47,898 nucleotides of DNA from Chloroflexota bacterium. Lineage in GTDB: Bacteria > Chloroflexota > Limnocylindria > Limnocylindrales > CSP1-4. Positions 22,263-31,707 of this stretch are shown here, one piece after another. Positions within the stretch are counted from its first letter, which is position 1; each line of letters begins with the position of its first letter. Position numbers and translations under genes: made by a program. The notes beneath the pieces are model-generated. The model did no database searches. It worked only from the letters and a program-made list of their open reading frames with translations, and was not told the DNA's origin. Location of the stretch: the NCBI GenBank assembly GCA_029778235.1, contig JAKOQS010000214.1:1-47898 (forward strand). The letters are read 5' to 3'.

Positions 22263-23024
22263 TCAGGCCGTGGAGATGCCGAGGGTCTCCAGGAGTCCGA
22301 TGCCCGCGGCAAGGGCGTCCGGCGCGGCGGCCTCGAGCCGTCGCCACTCCTCGCCGCCCCATGCGGCATAGCCGGGGCGCGCGGCGGCGAGCGCGTGGTG
22401 TCCTTCGGTCCGGGCGCGGACGTCGGCGATGAGCGCCGCGAACAGGATGAGCGGCGGGATCCCCAGCACGCGGCCCTCCAGCTCCACGTCGGCGCCGACG
22501 GCGGCACGGAGGCGCGCGAAGAACGCGCCCACCTCGTCGGCGCGGACGTCCTTGCCCTGCGAGTGGCCCCCGGCCCGCATGATCGGCGCCGGCGAGCCCA
22601 GCACCACCACGCGCGTCGCCGGGTCCACGTCCCCGACGCGGATCCGGCCGCCGAACGTGAAGAACGCGTTGGAGACGCCCAGGCGGTCGACCACCGACAC
22701 GGTCCCCCAGGCGACCGGGTGCTCGGGCTGCGGAGCCTCGCGGTCCACCTGTCGCCGGACGCCCCGGCCCCCCTCCGAGGACCAGTAGTCGAGGTGCTCG
22801 GGGTCGAAATGGTGGAGCGTCGGCGTCTGCCGAAGCGCCACCAGGAGGTTCGCGCCCGCCGGCCGGTCGGGACGGTCGCCGTGGACGAGCTCGAACCCGA
22901 GGTCGGCCAGGAAGTGCGCGCCCTCCGCCGGGGTGATGACGCCGTCCGCCCAGGTGGCCGCGGGGTCGAACGGACGCGCCGCGCTCGCGCCTTCGGCCGC
23001 TCCCTCGTGCCGGTCCGTCGCCAT
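22263..23024 (-). CDS. Hypothetical protein, partner of the M20 amidohydrolase
   Basis: 253 aa, soluble, no family recognised. No signal peptide or transmembrane segment. Central region has beta-rich stretches (WGTVSVVDRLGVSNAFFTFGGRIRVGDVDPATRVVVLGSPAPIMRAGGHSQGKD), and histidines and aspartates scattered through it could bind metal. ATG at 23024 with GGAGGT upstream, which overlaps the end of the M20 gene; only 15 nt separate the two, so they are very likely one operon. A carbon-nitrogen or ester hydrolase accessory role is only a guess. Confidence 0.7.
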   Translation of the reverse strand: MATDRHEGAAEGASAARPFDPAATWADGVITPAEGAHFLADLGFELVHGDRPDRPAGANLLVALRQTPTLHHFDPEHLDYWSSEGGRGVRRQVDREAPQPEHPVAWGTVSVVDRLGVSNAFFTFGGRIRVGDVDPATRVVVLGSPAPIMRAGGHSQGKDVRADEVGAFFARLRAAVGADVELEGRVLGIPPLILFAALIADVRARTEGHHALAAARPGYAAWGGEEWRRLEAAAPDALAAGIGLLETLGISTA

Positions 23025-23039
23025 CGAAGGCCGACCTCC

Positions 23040-24206
23040 TCAACCTGCCGCGTACGCGCGGGAGAGCAGTCGCTCGCGGATCGTCGCGTCGGTGGCCGCG
23101 TCGATCGCCGTCCACGCCATGCCGACCGCGCCATCGAGCACCGCGCGGTCCGCCACGGGGGTGGCGCAGGCCGCGGCGAACTCGGGCTGGTGGTTGACGA
23201 CCGGGAAGCAGTCGAGCGAGAGGCTCGGGTGGATCGACGGGATCGCCAGCGAGACGTTGCCCATGTCCGTCGAGGCGGGGGTGGGCTCCGGGCCCGCTTC
23301 CGGCCAGAGCCTCCGGCCGAGCGCCCGGGCGTTGCGCTCCCAGGACGCGAGCAGGTCGGCGTCGCTGACGACCTCTGCGTAGTCCGGGCCTGCCTCGACG
23401 ATCTCCGCGGTGCAGCCGGTGGCCAGCGCACCCGCCTCGAAGCAGGCGAGGATCCGCCGCTTCGCTGGCTCGAGGTCGCCGATCGTCGGCGCCCGGAACA
23501 TGTAGTCGATCACGGTCTCGTGCGGGATGATGTTCATCGCGTCGCCGCCCTTGAGCACGATCCCGTGCGCCTTGATGGTCGGCGGCAGCTGCTGGCGGAG
23601 CAGGCCGATCGCCACCTGGGCGACGACCAGCGCGTCCGCGGCGTTCACGCCCAGGTCCGGCGCGGCCGCAGCGTGCGCGGGCTTCCCGCGGTACGTGACC
23701 GTCACGTGGCCGGCCGCGATCATCGGCATGTGCCCGACCTCGTAGAAGGCCGGGTGGATCATCATCGCCGCGTGGACGCCGTCGAAGGCGCCCCGCTCGA
23801 GCATCAGGATCTTCCCGCCGCCGCCCTCCTCGGACGGCGTGCCCACCACGAGGACCTCCACGCCGACCTGCTCCGCGACGGCCGCGAGCCCCAGCCCCGC
23901 GCCGACCGCCGCGGCCGCGATGACGTTGTGGCCGCACGCGTGACCCACCGACGGCAGCGCGTCGTACTCGGCGCAGATGGCGATCCGGAGCGGACCGGAC
24001 CCGGCCCTCGCGACGAACGCGGTGGGCAGGTCGCAGACGTCGCGGTCCACGCGGAAGCCCGCGATCTCGAGCGCGTCCGCGACCATCGCCGCACTCTGGA
24101 CCTCGCGGAACCCGAGCTCCGGGGTCGCGTGGATCCGGTGCGAGAGGTCCAGGAGCGCCTCGCGGGAGGCCTCGATGCGGTCGCGGGCTGCGGTCCTGGG
24201 GTCCAC
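23040..24206 (-). CDS. M20 family amidohydrolase (AbgB/IAA-amino-acid hydrolase-like)
   Basis: 388 aa zinc metallo-amidohydrolase. HATPELGFRE near residue 30, GHACGHNV as the first metal-ligand motif, EEGGGGK as the catalytic glutamate region, the dimerisation domain from about residue 175 (VTVTYRGKPAHAAAAPDLGVNA), and STDMGNVS with a C-terminal metal-site segment. This is closest to the AbgB branch that splits aminoacyl or p-aminobenzoyl conjugates. GTG at 24206 was chosen because GGAGGACCAC stands directly before it. Divergent from fdhD, 99 nt apart. Confidence 0.85.
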   Translation of the reverse strand: MDPRTAARDRIEASREALLDLSHRIHATPELGFREVQSAAMVADALEIAGFRVDRDVCDLPTAFVARAGSGPLRIAICAEYDALPSVGHACGHNVIAAAAVGAGLGLAAVAEQVGVEVLVVGTPSEEGGGGKILMLERGAFDGVHAAMMIHPAFYEVGHMPMIAAGHVTVTYRGKPAHAAAAPDLGVNAADALVVAQVAIGLLRQQLPPTIKAHGIVLKGGDAMNIIPHETVIDYMFRAPTIGDLEPAKRRILACFEAGALATGCTAEIVEAGPDYAEVVSDADLLASWERNARALGRRLWPEAGPEPTPASTDMGNVSLAIPSIHPSLSLDCFPVVNHQPEFAAACATPVADRAVLDGAVGMAWTAIDAATDATIRERLLSRAYAAG

Positions 24207-24293
24207 GTGGTCCTCCGACTGCGGGGTGCGGACACTCGAGCGGCGGTCGCGGCGTCCGCGGCCGGGTCGCTCGGCCCGGGCGCACGCCCATCG

Positions 24294-24299
24294 TAGACT
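24294..24299 (+). promoter_or_regulatory. Likely -10 box of fdhD (leaderless)
   Basis: TAGACT ends exactly 6 nt before the fdhD ATG, so transcription would begin at or next to the start codon. There is no Shine-Dalgarno. The same hexamer pattern and spacing occurs at fdhA1 and selD. Confidence 0.5.
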
Positions 24300-24305
24300 T
24301 CGGCG

Positions 24306-25181
24306 ATGACCGACGACACCGCCCGGCCGCCGACGACCCCGGCCGCCGACGACCCCGCGCGGCGCACCGGCGCCCGCCGGATCCTCGCGATCCGGGGCGC
24401 GACCGCGGCGGAGCGCCACGACGCGCTCGCCGGCGAGGAGCCGATGGCGATCCGAGCCGCCGGCCCGGGCCAGGACCCCATCGATGTCGCCGTCACGATG
24501 CGGACGCCCGGCGAGGACGCCGAGCTCGCGGTCGGGTTCCTGTTCACCGAGGGACTCATCGCGCCGGGGGACGTGGAGGCCGTGGAGGCGGGCGATCCCG
24601 CGCGGATCGCCCATCCCGACGACGAGGTGCTGGTGCGACTCCGCGTCCCGTTCGACGGATCCGCCGTGGCCGCGCGCAACTTCGTCGCGACCGCCAGCTG
24701 CGGGATCTGTGGCAGGGCGTCGCTCGACTCCGTCGCGCTGCGCTGCCCGCGTGTCGGCCCCGGGCCGGTCGTGGCCAGGTCGGTCCTCCTGGGGCTGCCG
24801 GATGCACTGCGTGCCGGCCAGGCCGTGTTCGAGCGGACCGGCGGCCTCCATGCCGCGGGCCTCTTCGAGCCGGACGGGACGTTGACCCGCGTCGCCGAGG
24901 ACGTCGGCCGGCACAACGCCCTCGACAAGCTCGTCGGCGCGAGCTACCTCGCGGGCGACCTCCCCTTCACCGGCCGCATCGTCCTCGTCTCCGGCCGCCT
25001 TGCCTTCGAGATCGTCGCGAAGGCCGGCGCGGCTGGGGCACCCGCGATCGTGGCCATCGGCGCCCCCTCCGACCTCGCGGTGGACGCCGCGGAGCGCCTG
25101 GGCATGACGCTCGTCGGCTTCCTCCGCGACGACGGCTTCAACGTGTACACGGGCTCCGAGCGGATCGACCTGACAGGGTAG
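24306..25181 (+). CDS. fdhD: Formate dehydrogenase accessory sulfurtransferase
   Basis: 291 aa. FdhD carries sulfur from IscS-type desulfurases to the Mo-bis-MGD cofactor before insertion into formate dehydrogenase; without it the enzyme is inactive. The active-site motif is SCGICG with C132 and C135, matching the CxxC loop of FdhD. The core DEAELAVGFLFTEGLI and EDVGRHNALDKLVG are family signatures. It stands 62 nt upstream of fdhA1 on the same strand. Confidence 0.93.
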   Translation: MTDDTARPPTTPAADDPARRTGARRILAIRGATAAERHDALAGEEPMAIRAAGPGQDPIDVAVTMRTPGEDAELAVGFLFTEGLIAPGDVEAVEAGDPARIAHPDDEVLVRLRVPFDGSAVAARNFVATASCGICGRASLDSVALRCPRVGPGPVVARSVLLGLPDALRAGQAVFERTGGLHAAGLFEPDGTLTRVAEDVGRHNALDKLVGASYLAGDLPFTGRIVLVSGRLAFEIVAKAGAAGAPAIVAIGAPSDLAVDAAERLGMTLVGFLRDDGFNVYTGSERIDLTG

Positions 25182-25231
25182 GGACGCGCTCCGCGCGGCG
25201 GTCGTGCCGCACGACGGGTCCCCCGATTGGC

Positions 25232-25237
25232 TAGATT
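25232..25237 (+). promoter_or_regulatory. Likely -10 box of fdhA1 (leaderless)
   Basis: TAGATT in GGCTAGATTGG ends 6 nt before the ATG at 25244, the same geometry as fdhD. No Shine-Dalgarno precedes the start. No convincing -35 hexamer. Confidence 0.5.
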
Positions 25238-25243
25238 GGACGC

Positions 25244-28006
25244 ATGAGCATCGCGCGGGGTGTCGAGACCCGGACCGTCCGGCTGACCTTCGACGGGCGC
25301 ACGGCCACCGCCCGCGAGGGGCAGACCGTGCTCGAGGTCGCCCGGGAGCGCGGCTGGTACGTGCCGAGCCTCTGCTACCACCCCAAGGTGGGGCAGGCGG
25401 GGCTGTGCCGCGTCTGCGTCGCCGAGGTGGACGGGATGGCCGGCCTCCAGACCACCTGCACGCTGCCCGTCCGCGACGGGATGGTGGTGCGCACGGACAC
25501 CGCGCTGGTGCAGGCGGCGCGCCGGATGAACGTCGACCTGCTCCTCTCGGCGGGGGTCCACGACTGCCTGGCGTGCGAGGCCACCGGGCGGTGCGACCTC
25601 CAGGACGCGGCGTACAGGCTGGGCATCGATCGCCCATCGTTCCCGCGCCGGGGCGAGCTCCTGCCGCTGGACGCGTCGAGCGCGTTCATCGTCCGCGATC
25701 CCAACAAGTGCATCCACTGCTTCCGATGCATCCGGGGCTGCAACGGGACGGTCGTCAACGACGTGCTGGACATGGGATACCGGGGCGACCGGTCCGTCGT
25801 CATCTGCGACGACGACCTGCCGATGGGCGCCTCCTCGTGCGTCAGCTGCGGCGAGTGCGTCCAGCTGTGCCCCACCGGATCGCTGATCGAGAAGAAGGCG
25901 GTCGGCCTGGGTCGGCCGTGGGAGCTGGCGACGGTGCGCACGACCTGCGCGTACTGCGGCGTCGGCTGCCAGGTGAACGTGCACGTGGACCGGGCGGCGA
26001 ACCGGATCGTGCGCATCGACGGCGTGGAGGGCGCGCCTCCCAACGACGGGATGCTGTGCGTCAAGGGTCGCTTCGGCTACGACTACACGAGCAGCGCGGA
26101 CCGGCTGACCACGCCGCTCATGCGGCGATCCCGCTCCGACGCGCTCGCGCCCGCCACCTGGGACGAGGCACTCGACTTCGCCGCGGAGCGCCTGGCCGCC
26201 ATCCGGGACCGCGACGGCCCCGACGCGATCGGGCTCGTCGCCTGCGCCCGGTCCACGAACGAGAACAACTACGCCGCCGCCGTCTTCGCCCGCGCGGGGG
26301 TCGGGACGAACAGCATCGACCACTGCGCAAGAACCTGACACGCTCCCTCTGTCGCCGGTCTGGCGACCACTTTCGGATCCGGGGCCATGACGAACTCGAT
26401 CGCCGAGATCGAGCACGCGAAGGTCCTCCTCGTCATCGGCTCCAACACCACCGACGCGCACCCGGTCATCAGCTACTTCATGAAGCGCGCCCACCGGCGG
26501 GGCGCGACGCTCATCGTGTGCGACCCCCGGGCCATCGACCTCGTGCGCTGGGCCGACATCCACGTCCAGCACCGCATCGGCTCGGACATCGCCCTGATCA
26601 ACGGCCTGATCCACGAGATCATCGAGCGGGGCTGGGCGGACCACGCGTTCATCGAGGAGCATACCGAGGGCTTCGAGGCCCTCCGCGCGAACGTGGAGCG
26701 CTACCCGGTGGAGGTCGCGTCCGAGATCTCGGCCGTCCCGGCGGACGAGATCCGGCGCCTGGCCCGGATCCTGGGCGAGGCCGAGTCGGCCGGCGTCTAC
26801 TACACCCTCGGCATCACCGAGCACATCAGCGGCACGGCCAACGTGGAGGCGCTGGCGAACCTCCAGATGGTGCTCGGGAACCTCGGCAAGCCGTCCGCGG
26901 GGCTGAACCCCCTGCGCGGCCAGAACAACGTCCAGGGCGCCTGCGACATGGGGGCGCTGCCCGATGTCTACGTGAACTACCAGAAGGTGACCGACGAGGC
27001 GGTCGCGGCCAAGTTCGAGCAGGCGTGGGGGCGGCCGGGACTGTCGAGACGCCTGGGTCGGACGATCCCCTCGATGATGGACGGCCTGGAGGACGGGTCC
27101 CTCAAGGCGCTGTACGTGTTCGGCGAGAACATCGCGATCTCCGAGCCGAACACGAACCGCATCCAGGGTCTGCTCCGGGACGCTGAGCTGATCATCGTCA
27201 ACGACCTGTTCGAGACCGAGACCTCCGCGTACGCCGACGTCGTCTTCCCGGCCACGTCGTGGGCCGAGGTCGAGGGCACGTACACGAACACCGAGCGCCG
27301 CGTCCAGCGGGTCCGGCCGTCGCTCCTGCCGCCGGGCGAGGCGCGCGACGACTGGTGGATCTTCACGGAGCTGTCGAAGCGCCTCGGGTACGACCCCGGC
27401 TGGACGTCGCCGCGTGAGATCTGGGACGAGATCCGCGAGCTCGGCACCAGCTACCACGGCATCACCTGGGAGCGGTGCGAGGAGGTCGGCATCCAGTGGC
27501 CGGCCCCCACGCTCGATCATCCGGGCACCCCGTATCTCCACATGGACGGCCACTTCACCCGGGGCCGCGGCCGGTTCGTCCCCGTGGACTGGGTTCCGCC
27601 GTCGGAGCCGCCGGACGCGGAGTACCCGCTCGTCCTCTCCACCGGCCGGCGCCTGTGGCATTACCACACCGGCACGCAGACGCACCGCTCGGCGGGGTTC
27701 GACGAGACCTTCGGCGAGGAGCTCATCGAGATCAGCCCCGCGGACGCCGAGGCGCTGGGGATCGCGGATGGCGAGATCGTGCGGGTCTCGTCGCGGCGTG
27801 GCTCGGTGGACGTGAAGGCGTGGGTCACGCACCGGTCGCCGCCGGGGATCTGCTGGATGGCGTTCCACTTCGCCGAGGCGCACGCGAACGTCCTCACGAT
27901 CGAGGCCGGCGATCCGATCACCCAGACGCCGGAGCTCAAGCACTGCGCGATCCGGATCGAGAAGGTGCCGGCCGCGCTCGGGGCCGAGGCCGAGGTGCCG
28001 TCGTGA
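25244..28006 (+). CDS. fdhA: Selenocysteine-containing NAD(P)-linked formate dehydrogenase alpha subunit (UGA read-through)
   Basis: 920 residues if the in-frame TGA at 26336-26338 is read as selenocysteine (Sec365). Oxidises formate to CO2 at a Mo-bis-MGD centre. In order: a [2Fe-2S] ferredoxin domain (C44, C55, C58, C72), a NuoG-like His-Cys3 site (H106, C108, C111, C117), two [4Fe-4S] sites (C156, C159, C162, C166; C199, C202, C205, C209), the Mo-proximal [4Fe-4S] (C235, C238, C242, C272), then the catalytic domain and a C-terminal dinucleotide-binding domain. The residues around the UGA (CART-U-HAPSVAGLATTFGSGAMTN) match the Sec/Cys site of FdhF/FdsA, and sequence after it continues the family. 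A SECIS hairpin follows. Overlaps the next gene by 4 nt (GTGA). A plain frameshift or pseudogene is unlikely. Confidence 0.93.
26336..26367 (+). promoter_or_regulatory. Selenocysteine UGA and bacterial SECIS element of fdhA1
   Basis: TGA at 26336-26338, then 18 nt, then GGTCT (26357-26361), inside the perfect hairpin GTCGCC-GGTCT-GGCGAC (26351-26367, 6-bp stem, 5-nt loop). Escherichia coli fdhF uses the same GGUCU loop, also 18 nt after its UGA, to bind SelB. This position and loop identity are strong evidence that the codon is recoded. The element lies in coding sequence. Confidence 0.92.
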
Positions 28007-31000
28007 GCGCCGTCCGCGAGCCCGGCGCCGGCGTCGCGGACGTGGTGGACCCGCGTGCCGTCGACCCGGGCGCCCGCACCGCGGATGAGTGGCGGGAGGT
28101 CATCGCGCGGCGCTTCCGGCGCGAGCCCGGCCTCGTGATCCCGGTGCTCCAGTTCATCCAGGAGTCGGCGGGCTACGTGCCCGAGTCGGCGACCCGGGCG
28201 GCCGCGGAGCACCTGCGGGTCTCCGTCAGCCGCGTGTTCGGCGTGGCCAGCTTCTACTCCCAGTTCCACTTCGAGCCGCGCGGTGCCCACACGGTCACCG
28301 TCTGCCGCGGCACGGCCTGCCACGTCCGCGGCAGCGCGTCGGTGCTCCGCCAGCTGGAGGAGCACCTCGGCGTGCGCGCCGGGGAGACGACCCCCGACCT
28401 CCAGGTCACGCTCGAGACCGTGGCCTGCTTCGGCTCGTGCGCGCTGGCTCCGGTCGTCGTCGGCGACGGGAAGGTGCACGGGCGCCAGACCGGGTCGAAG
28501 GCGCGGGCTCTCGCCGACGCGCTGCGCGGATCGGAGCGGGCGGTCGCCCGGGCCGGGCCAGCCGGTCCGGCCGAGGTCCCCGCGGCGCACGGGCCCGTGG
28601 CCCCGGCGCCGCGGCCCATCGACCTCGATGCCCGGATCGCGCGCGCCACGGCCGCCTGGGCGGACCTCCAGGGCGGTGCGACGACGGTCATCACGGTGGG
28701 CACGGCCACGTGCGGCCTGGCGGCCGGCGCGGGCGAGGTCCTCGACGCGCTGCGCGCCGAGCTGGCCAGGACCGGCGTGCCCGCGGAGGTCGTCCCGGTC
28801 GGCTGCGTGGGCATGTGCTTCGCCGAGCCGCTCGTCGAGATCGCTTCCCCCGGCCTGCCGCGCGTCACCTACCAGCGCATCTCCCCGGGCGCGGTCCCCC
28901 ACCTCCTCGAGGCGCATCTCGTCCACGGCGAGCCGCCCGTCGCGTGGGCGCTGGGCACCGCCGGCGCCGGGACGATCGACGGGTTCCCCGTGCTCGCCGA
29001 GACCCCGGTCATGCGCCTCCAGGTCCGCAACGCGCTCAGGAACTGCGGCGTCATCGACCCGTCGAGCGTGGATCACTACCTCGCCCGCGGCGGATACGCC
29101 GGGCTCCGACGCGCCCTGGCCATGCCGCCGGAGGCCGTGATCGCGGAGGTCAAGGCATCGGGCCTGCGCGGTCGCGGCGGCGGTGGCTTCCCCACGGGCC
29201 TCAAGTGGGAGCTCTGCCGCGAGGCGCCGGGCCCCACCCGGTACGTCATCTGCAACGCCGACGAGGGCGACCCCGGCGCGTTCATGGACCGTTCGGTCCT
29301 GGAAGGCGACCCGCACGCGGTCCTCGAGGGCCTGGCGATCGCGGGCTACGCGATCGGCGCGGGCACGGGCTACCTGTACGTCCGCGCCGAGTACCCGCTC
29401 GCGGTCGCGCGCCTGGAGCTCGCACTCGCCCAGATGCGGGAGATCGGCCTGCTCGGCCAGGACATCCTGGGCACCGGCTTCGACTTCGCGATCGAGATCA
29501 AGCAGGGCGCCGGGGCCTTCGTGTGCGGCGAGGAGACCGCCCTCATCGCCAGCATCGAGGGCAGGCGCGGCATGCCCAGGCCCCGGCCCCCGTTCCCGGC
29601 CACGCGCGGCCTGTTCGACCAGCCGTCGAACATCAACAACGTCGAGACGCTCGCCAACGTCCCCGCCATCCTCCGCGAGGGCGCCGACTGGTTCGCCAGC
29701 TTCGGCACGGCGACGAGCAAGGGCACCAAGACCTTCGCGCTCACCGGCCGGGTCGAGCGACCCGGCCTCATCGAGGTGCCGATGGGCGTGACCCTCGGCC
29801 AGGTCGTCGACGAGATCGGCGGCGGGATCGCCGGCGGCGGACGCTTCAAGGCGGCCCAGACCGGCGGCCCGTCCGGCGGCTGCCTGCCGATCCAGCAGCT
29901 CGACCTGCCGATCGACTACGAGCGCCTCAAGGAGGCCGGCTCGATCATGGGCTCCGGCGGGCTCGTGATCATGGACGAGAGCACCTGCATGGTGGACCTC
30001 GCCCGCTACTTCCTGACCTTCACCCAGAGCGAATCGTGCGGCCAGTGCACGCCCTGCCGCGAGGGCACCGGCCGGATGCTCGAGATCCTGGAGCGGATCT
30101 GTCGGGGAGAGGGGCGCGAGGGGGACATCGAGCGGCTGGAGGAGCTGGGGGCCGTCGTGAAGACGACCTCGCTGTGCGGCCTCGGGCAGACGGCGCCCAA
30201 CCCGGCGCTCACGACCCTCCGGTACTTCCGCGCGGAGTACGAGGAGCACGTCCGGGAGCGCTACTGCCGGGCCGGCACCTGCGCGGCCCTCGCCGTCGCA
30301 CCGTGCACGGCGCTGTGCCCCGCGGGCGTGGAGGCCCACCGTTACGTCCGGGAGGTCAGCCAGGGCCGCTTCGCGGAGGCGTACCTCGTCGTCCGCGAGA
30401 AGCTGCCGCTGCCGTCCGTCTGCGGGGTCGTCTGCTTCCACCCGTGCGAGCGATCGTGCCGCCGCGGCGAGCTCGACGAGCGCATCGCGATCCGCGCCCT
30501 CAAGGGCGCCGCCGTCCGCTACGGCGGCGAGGCCGAGGCGCTCGTCCCGCCGCCGTCGCGCCGGCCGTCGGGCAGGTCCGTCGCGGTCGTCGGGTCCGGC
30601 CCCGCGGGTCTCACGGCCGCCTACTACCTGGCCCGGACCTGCGGCCACGCGGTCACCGTGTACGAGGCCCTCGAGCGGCCCGGCGGCATGCTCCGCTACG
30701 GGATCCCGCGCTACCGGCTGACGGACGCGGTCCTCGAGCACGACCTCTCGATCATCACCGCGGCCGGGGTGCGCATCGAGACGGGCGTGGACGTGCGCTC
30801 GCTGCAGTGGCTCCGCGATCGCGGCCACGACGCCATCTTCCTCTCGTCCGGCGCACACGTCTCCGACTCGCTCGGCGACGAGACGCAGGTCCTCGAGGGG
30901 GTCACGGACTGCGTGACGCTCCTGCGGGACGTCTCCGCGGGGCGCCCGGCGAAGGTCGGGCGGCGGGTCGCGGTGGTCGGCGGCGGCAACACGGCGATCG

Positions 31001-31707
31001 ATGCAGCGCGGACGGCGCTCCGGATCGGGGCGTCCGAGGTGACGATCCTGTACCGGCGCGACCGCGAGTCGATGCCGGCCGACGTGCACGAGATCGAGCA
31101 GGCGCTGCTCGAGGGGGTGCGCCTGGAGACGCTGGTGACCCCGGTCGAGGTCCGGCGCGCCGACGGCGCGCTCGACGTCACGTGCCAGCGCGTCCGGCTG
31201 GGCGCCATCGACGCCGGCGGCCGTCGCCGCCCGGAGCCCATCCCCGGGAGCGAGTCGACCGTCCGGTACGACACCGTTCTCTCCGCGGTCGGCCAGCACC
31301 CCGCCGTGCCCCCGGAGTGGGGCGTGGAGGTGGGGGCAGGCCAGCGGATCGTCGTCGCGCCGGGCTCGCTGCGGACCAACGTCGAGGGCGTGTTCGCCGG
31401 TGGCGACGCGGTCCTCGGGCCGGCGTCGGTCATCGCCGCGATCGCCCACGGCCGGGCGGCTGCCAAGGCGATCGACCGGTACCTCGGCGGGAGCGGCGAC
31501 ATCGAGGAAAGCCTGGCGCCGGTCGAGATCGTCGCCGACCTGCCGCCGATCCCGGAAGAGACCGATGACCGGTTCCGACCGCCGATGCCGACGCGCGACC
31601 TCGCGACCCGGTTCGGATCCTTCTCCGAGGTGGAGCTCGGCTACTCGCGCCAGGAGGCCGTCGAGGAGGCCACCCGCTGCCTCCGGTGCGACCTCCGGGA
31701 GGTCTAA
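28003..31707 (+). CDS. Fused NuoE/ferredoxin/NuoF/GltD-like diaphorase subunit of formate dehydrogenase
   Basis: 1234 aa from the GTG at 28003, overlapping fdhA1 by 4 nt. Residues about 25-175 are NuoE-like with a [2Fe-2S] site (C101, C106, C142, C146). About 225-310 form a thioredoxin-like ferredoxin with C237, C268, C272. About 335-745 are NuoF with GRGGGGFPTG (NADH), CNADEGDPGAF (FMN) and [4Fe-4S] C679, C682, C685, C725. About 750-1234 are a GltD/NfnL-like FAD and NADPH module: eight cysteines at 755-819 for two [4Fe-4S], GSGPAGL (864-870) and GGGNTAID (993-1000). In known complexes NuoF-like and GltD-like flavin sites each face NAD(P)H; here both sit on one chain. Bifurcation or NADP+ reduction is inferred, not proven. 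Confidence 0.9.
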   Translation: MSAVREPGAGVADVVDPRAVDPGARTADEWREVIARRFRREPGLVIPVLQFIQESAGYVPESATRAAAEHLRVSVSRVFGVASFYSQFHFEPRGAHTVTVCRGTACHVRGSASVLRQLEEHLGVRAGETTPDLQVTLETVACFGSCALAPVVVGDGKVHGRQTGSKARALADALRGSERAVARAGPAGPAEVPAAHGPVAPAPRPIDLDARIARATAAWADLQGGATTVITVGTATCGLAAGAGEVLDALRAELARTGVPAEVVPVGCVGMCFAEPLVEIASPGLPRVTYQRISPGAVPHLLEAHLVHGEPPVAWALGTAGAGTIDGFPVLAETPVMRLQVRNALRNCGVIDPSSVDHYLARGGYAGLRRALAMPPEAVIAEVKASGLRGRGGGGFPTGLKWELCREAPGPTRYVICNADEGDPGAFMDRSVLEGDPHAVLEGLAIAGYAIGAGTGYLYVRAEYPLAVARLELALAQMREIGLLGQDILGTGFDFAIEIKQGAGAFVCGEETALIASIEGRRGMPRPRPPFPATRGLFDQPSNINNVETLANVPAILREGADWFASFGTATSKGTKTFALTGRVERPGLIEVPMGVTLGQVVDEIGGGIAGGGRFKAAQTGGPSGGCLPIQQLDLPIDYERLKEAGSIMGSGGLVIMDESTCMVDLARYFLTFTQSESCGQCTPCREGTGRMLEILERICRGEGREGDIERLEELGAVVKTTSLCGLGQTAPNPALTTLRYFRAEYEEHVRERYCRAGTCAALAVAPCTALCPAGVEAHRYVREVSQGRFAEAYLVVREKLPLPSVCGVVCFHPCERSCRRGELDERIAIRALKGAAVRYGGEAEALVPPPSRRPSGRSVAVVGSGPAGLTAAYYLARTCGHAVTVYEALERPGGMLRYGIPRYRLTDAVLEHDLSIITAAGVRIETGVDVRSLQWLRDRGHDAIFLSSGAHVSDSLGDETQVLEGVTDCVTLLRDVSAGRPAKVGRRVAVVGGGNTAIDAARTALRIGASEVTILYRRDRESMPADVHEIEQALLEGVRLETLVTPVEVRRADGALDVTCQRVRLGAIDAGGRRRPEPIPGSESTVRYDTVLSAVGQHPAVPPEWGVEVGAGQRIVVAPGSLRTNVEGVFAGGDAVLGPASVIAAIAHGRAAAKAIDRYLGGSGDIEESLAPVEIVADLPPIPEETDDRFRPPMPTRDLATRFGSFSEVELGYSRQEAVEEATRCLRCDLREV

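Noticed and set aside
25244-26338. A stand-alone 364-aa Fe-S protein ending at the UGA, with a separate 539-aa oxidoreductase from 26387
   Set aside because: The frame continues the FdhA family directly through the UGA, a SECIS hairpin follows at the right distance, and sel genes are present.
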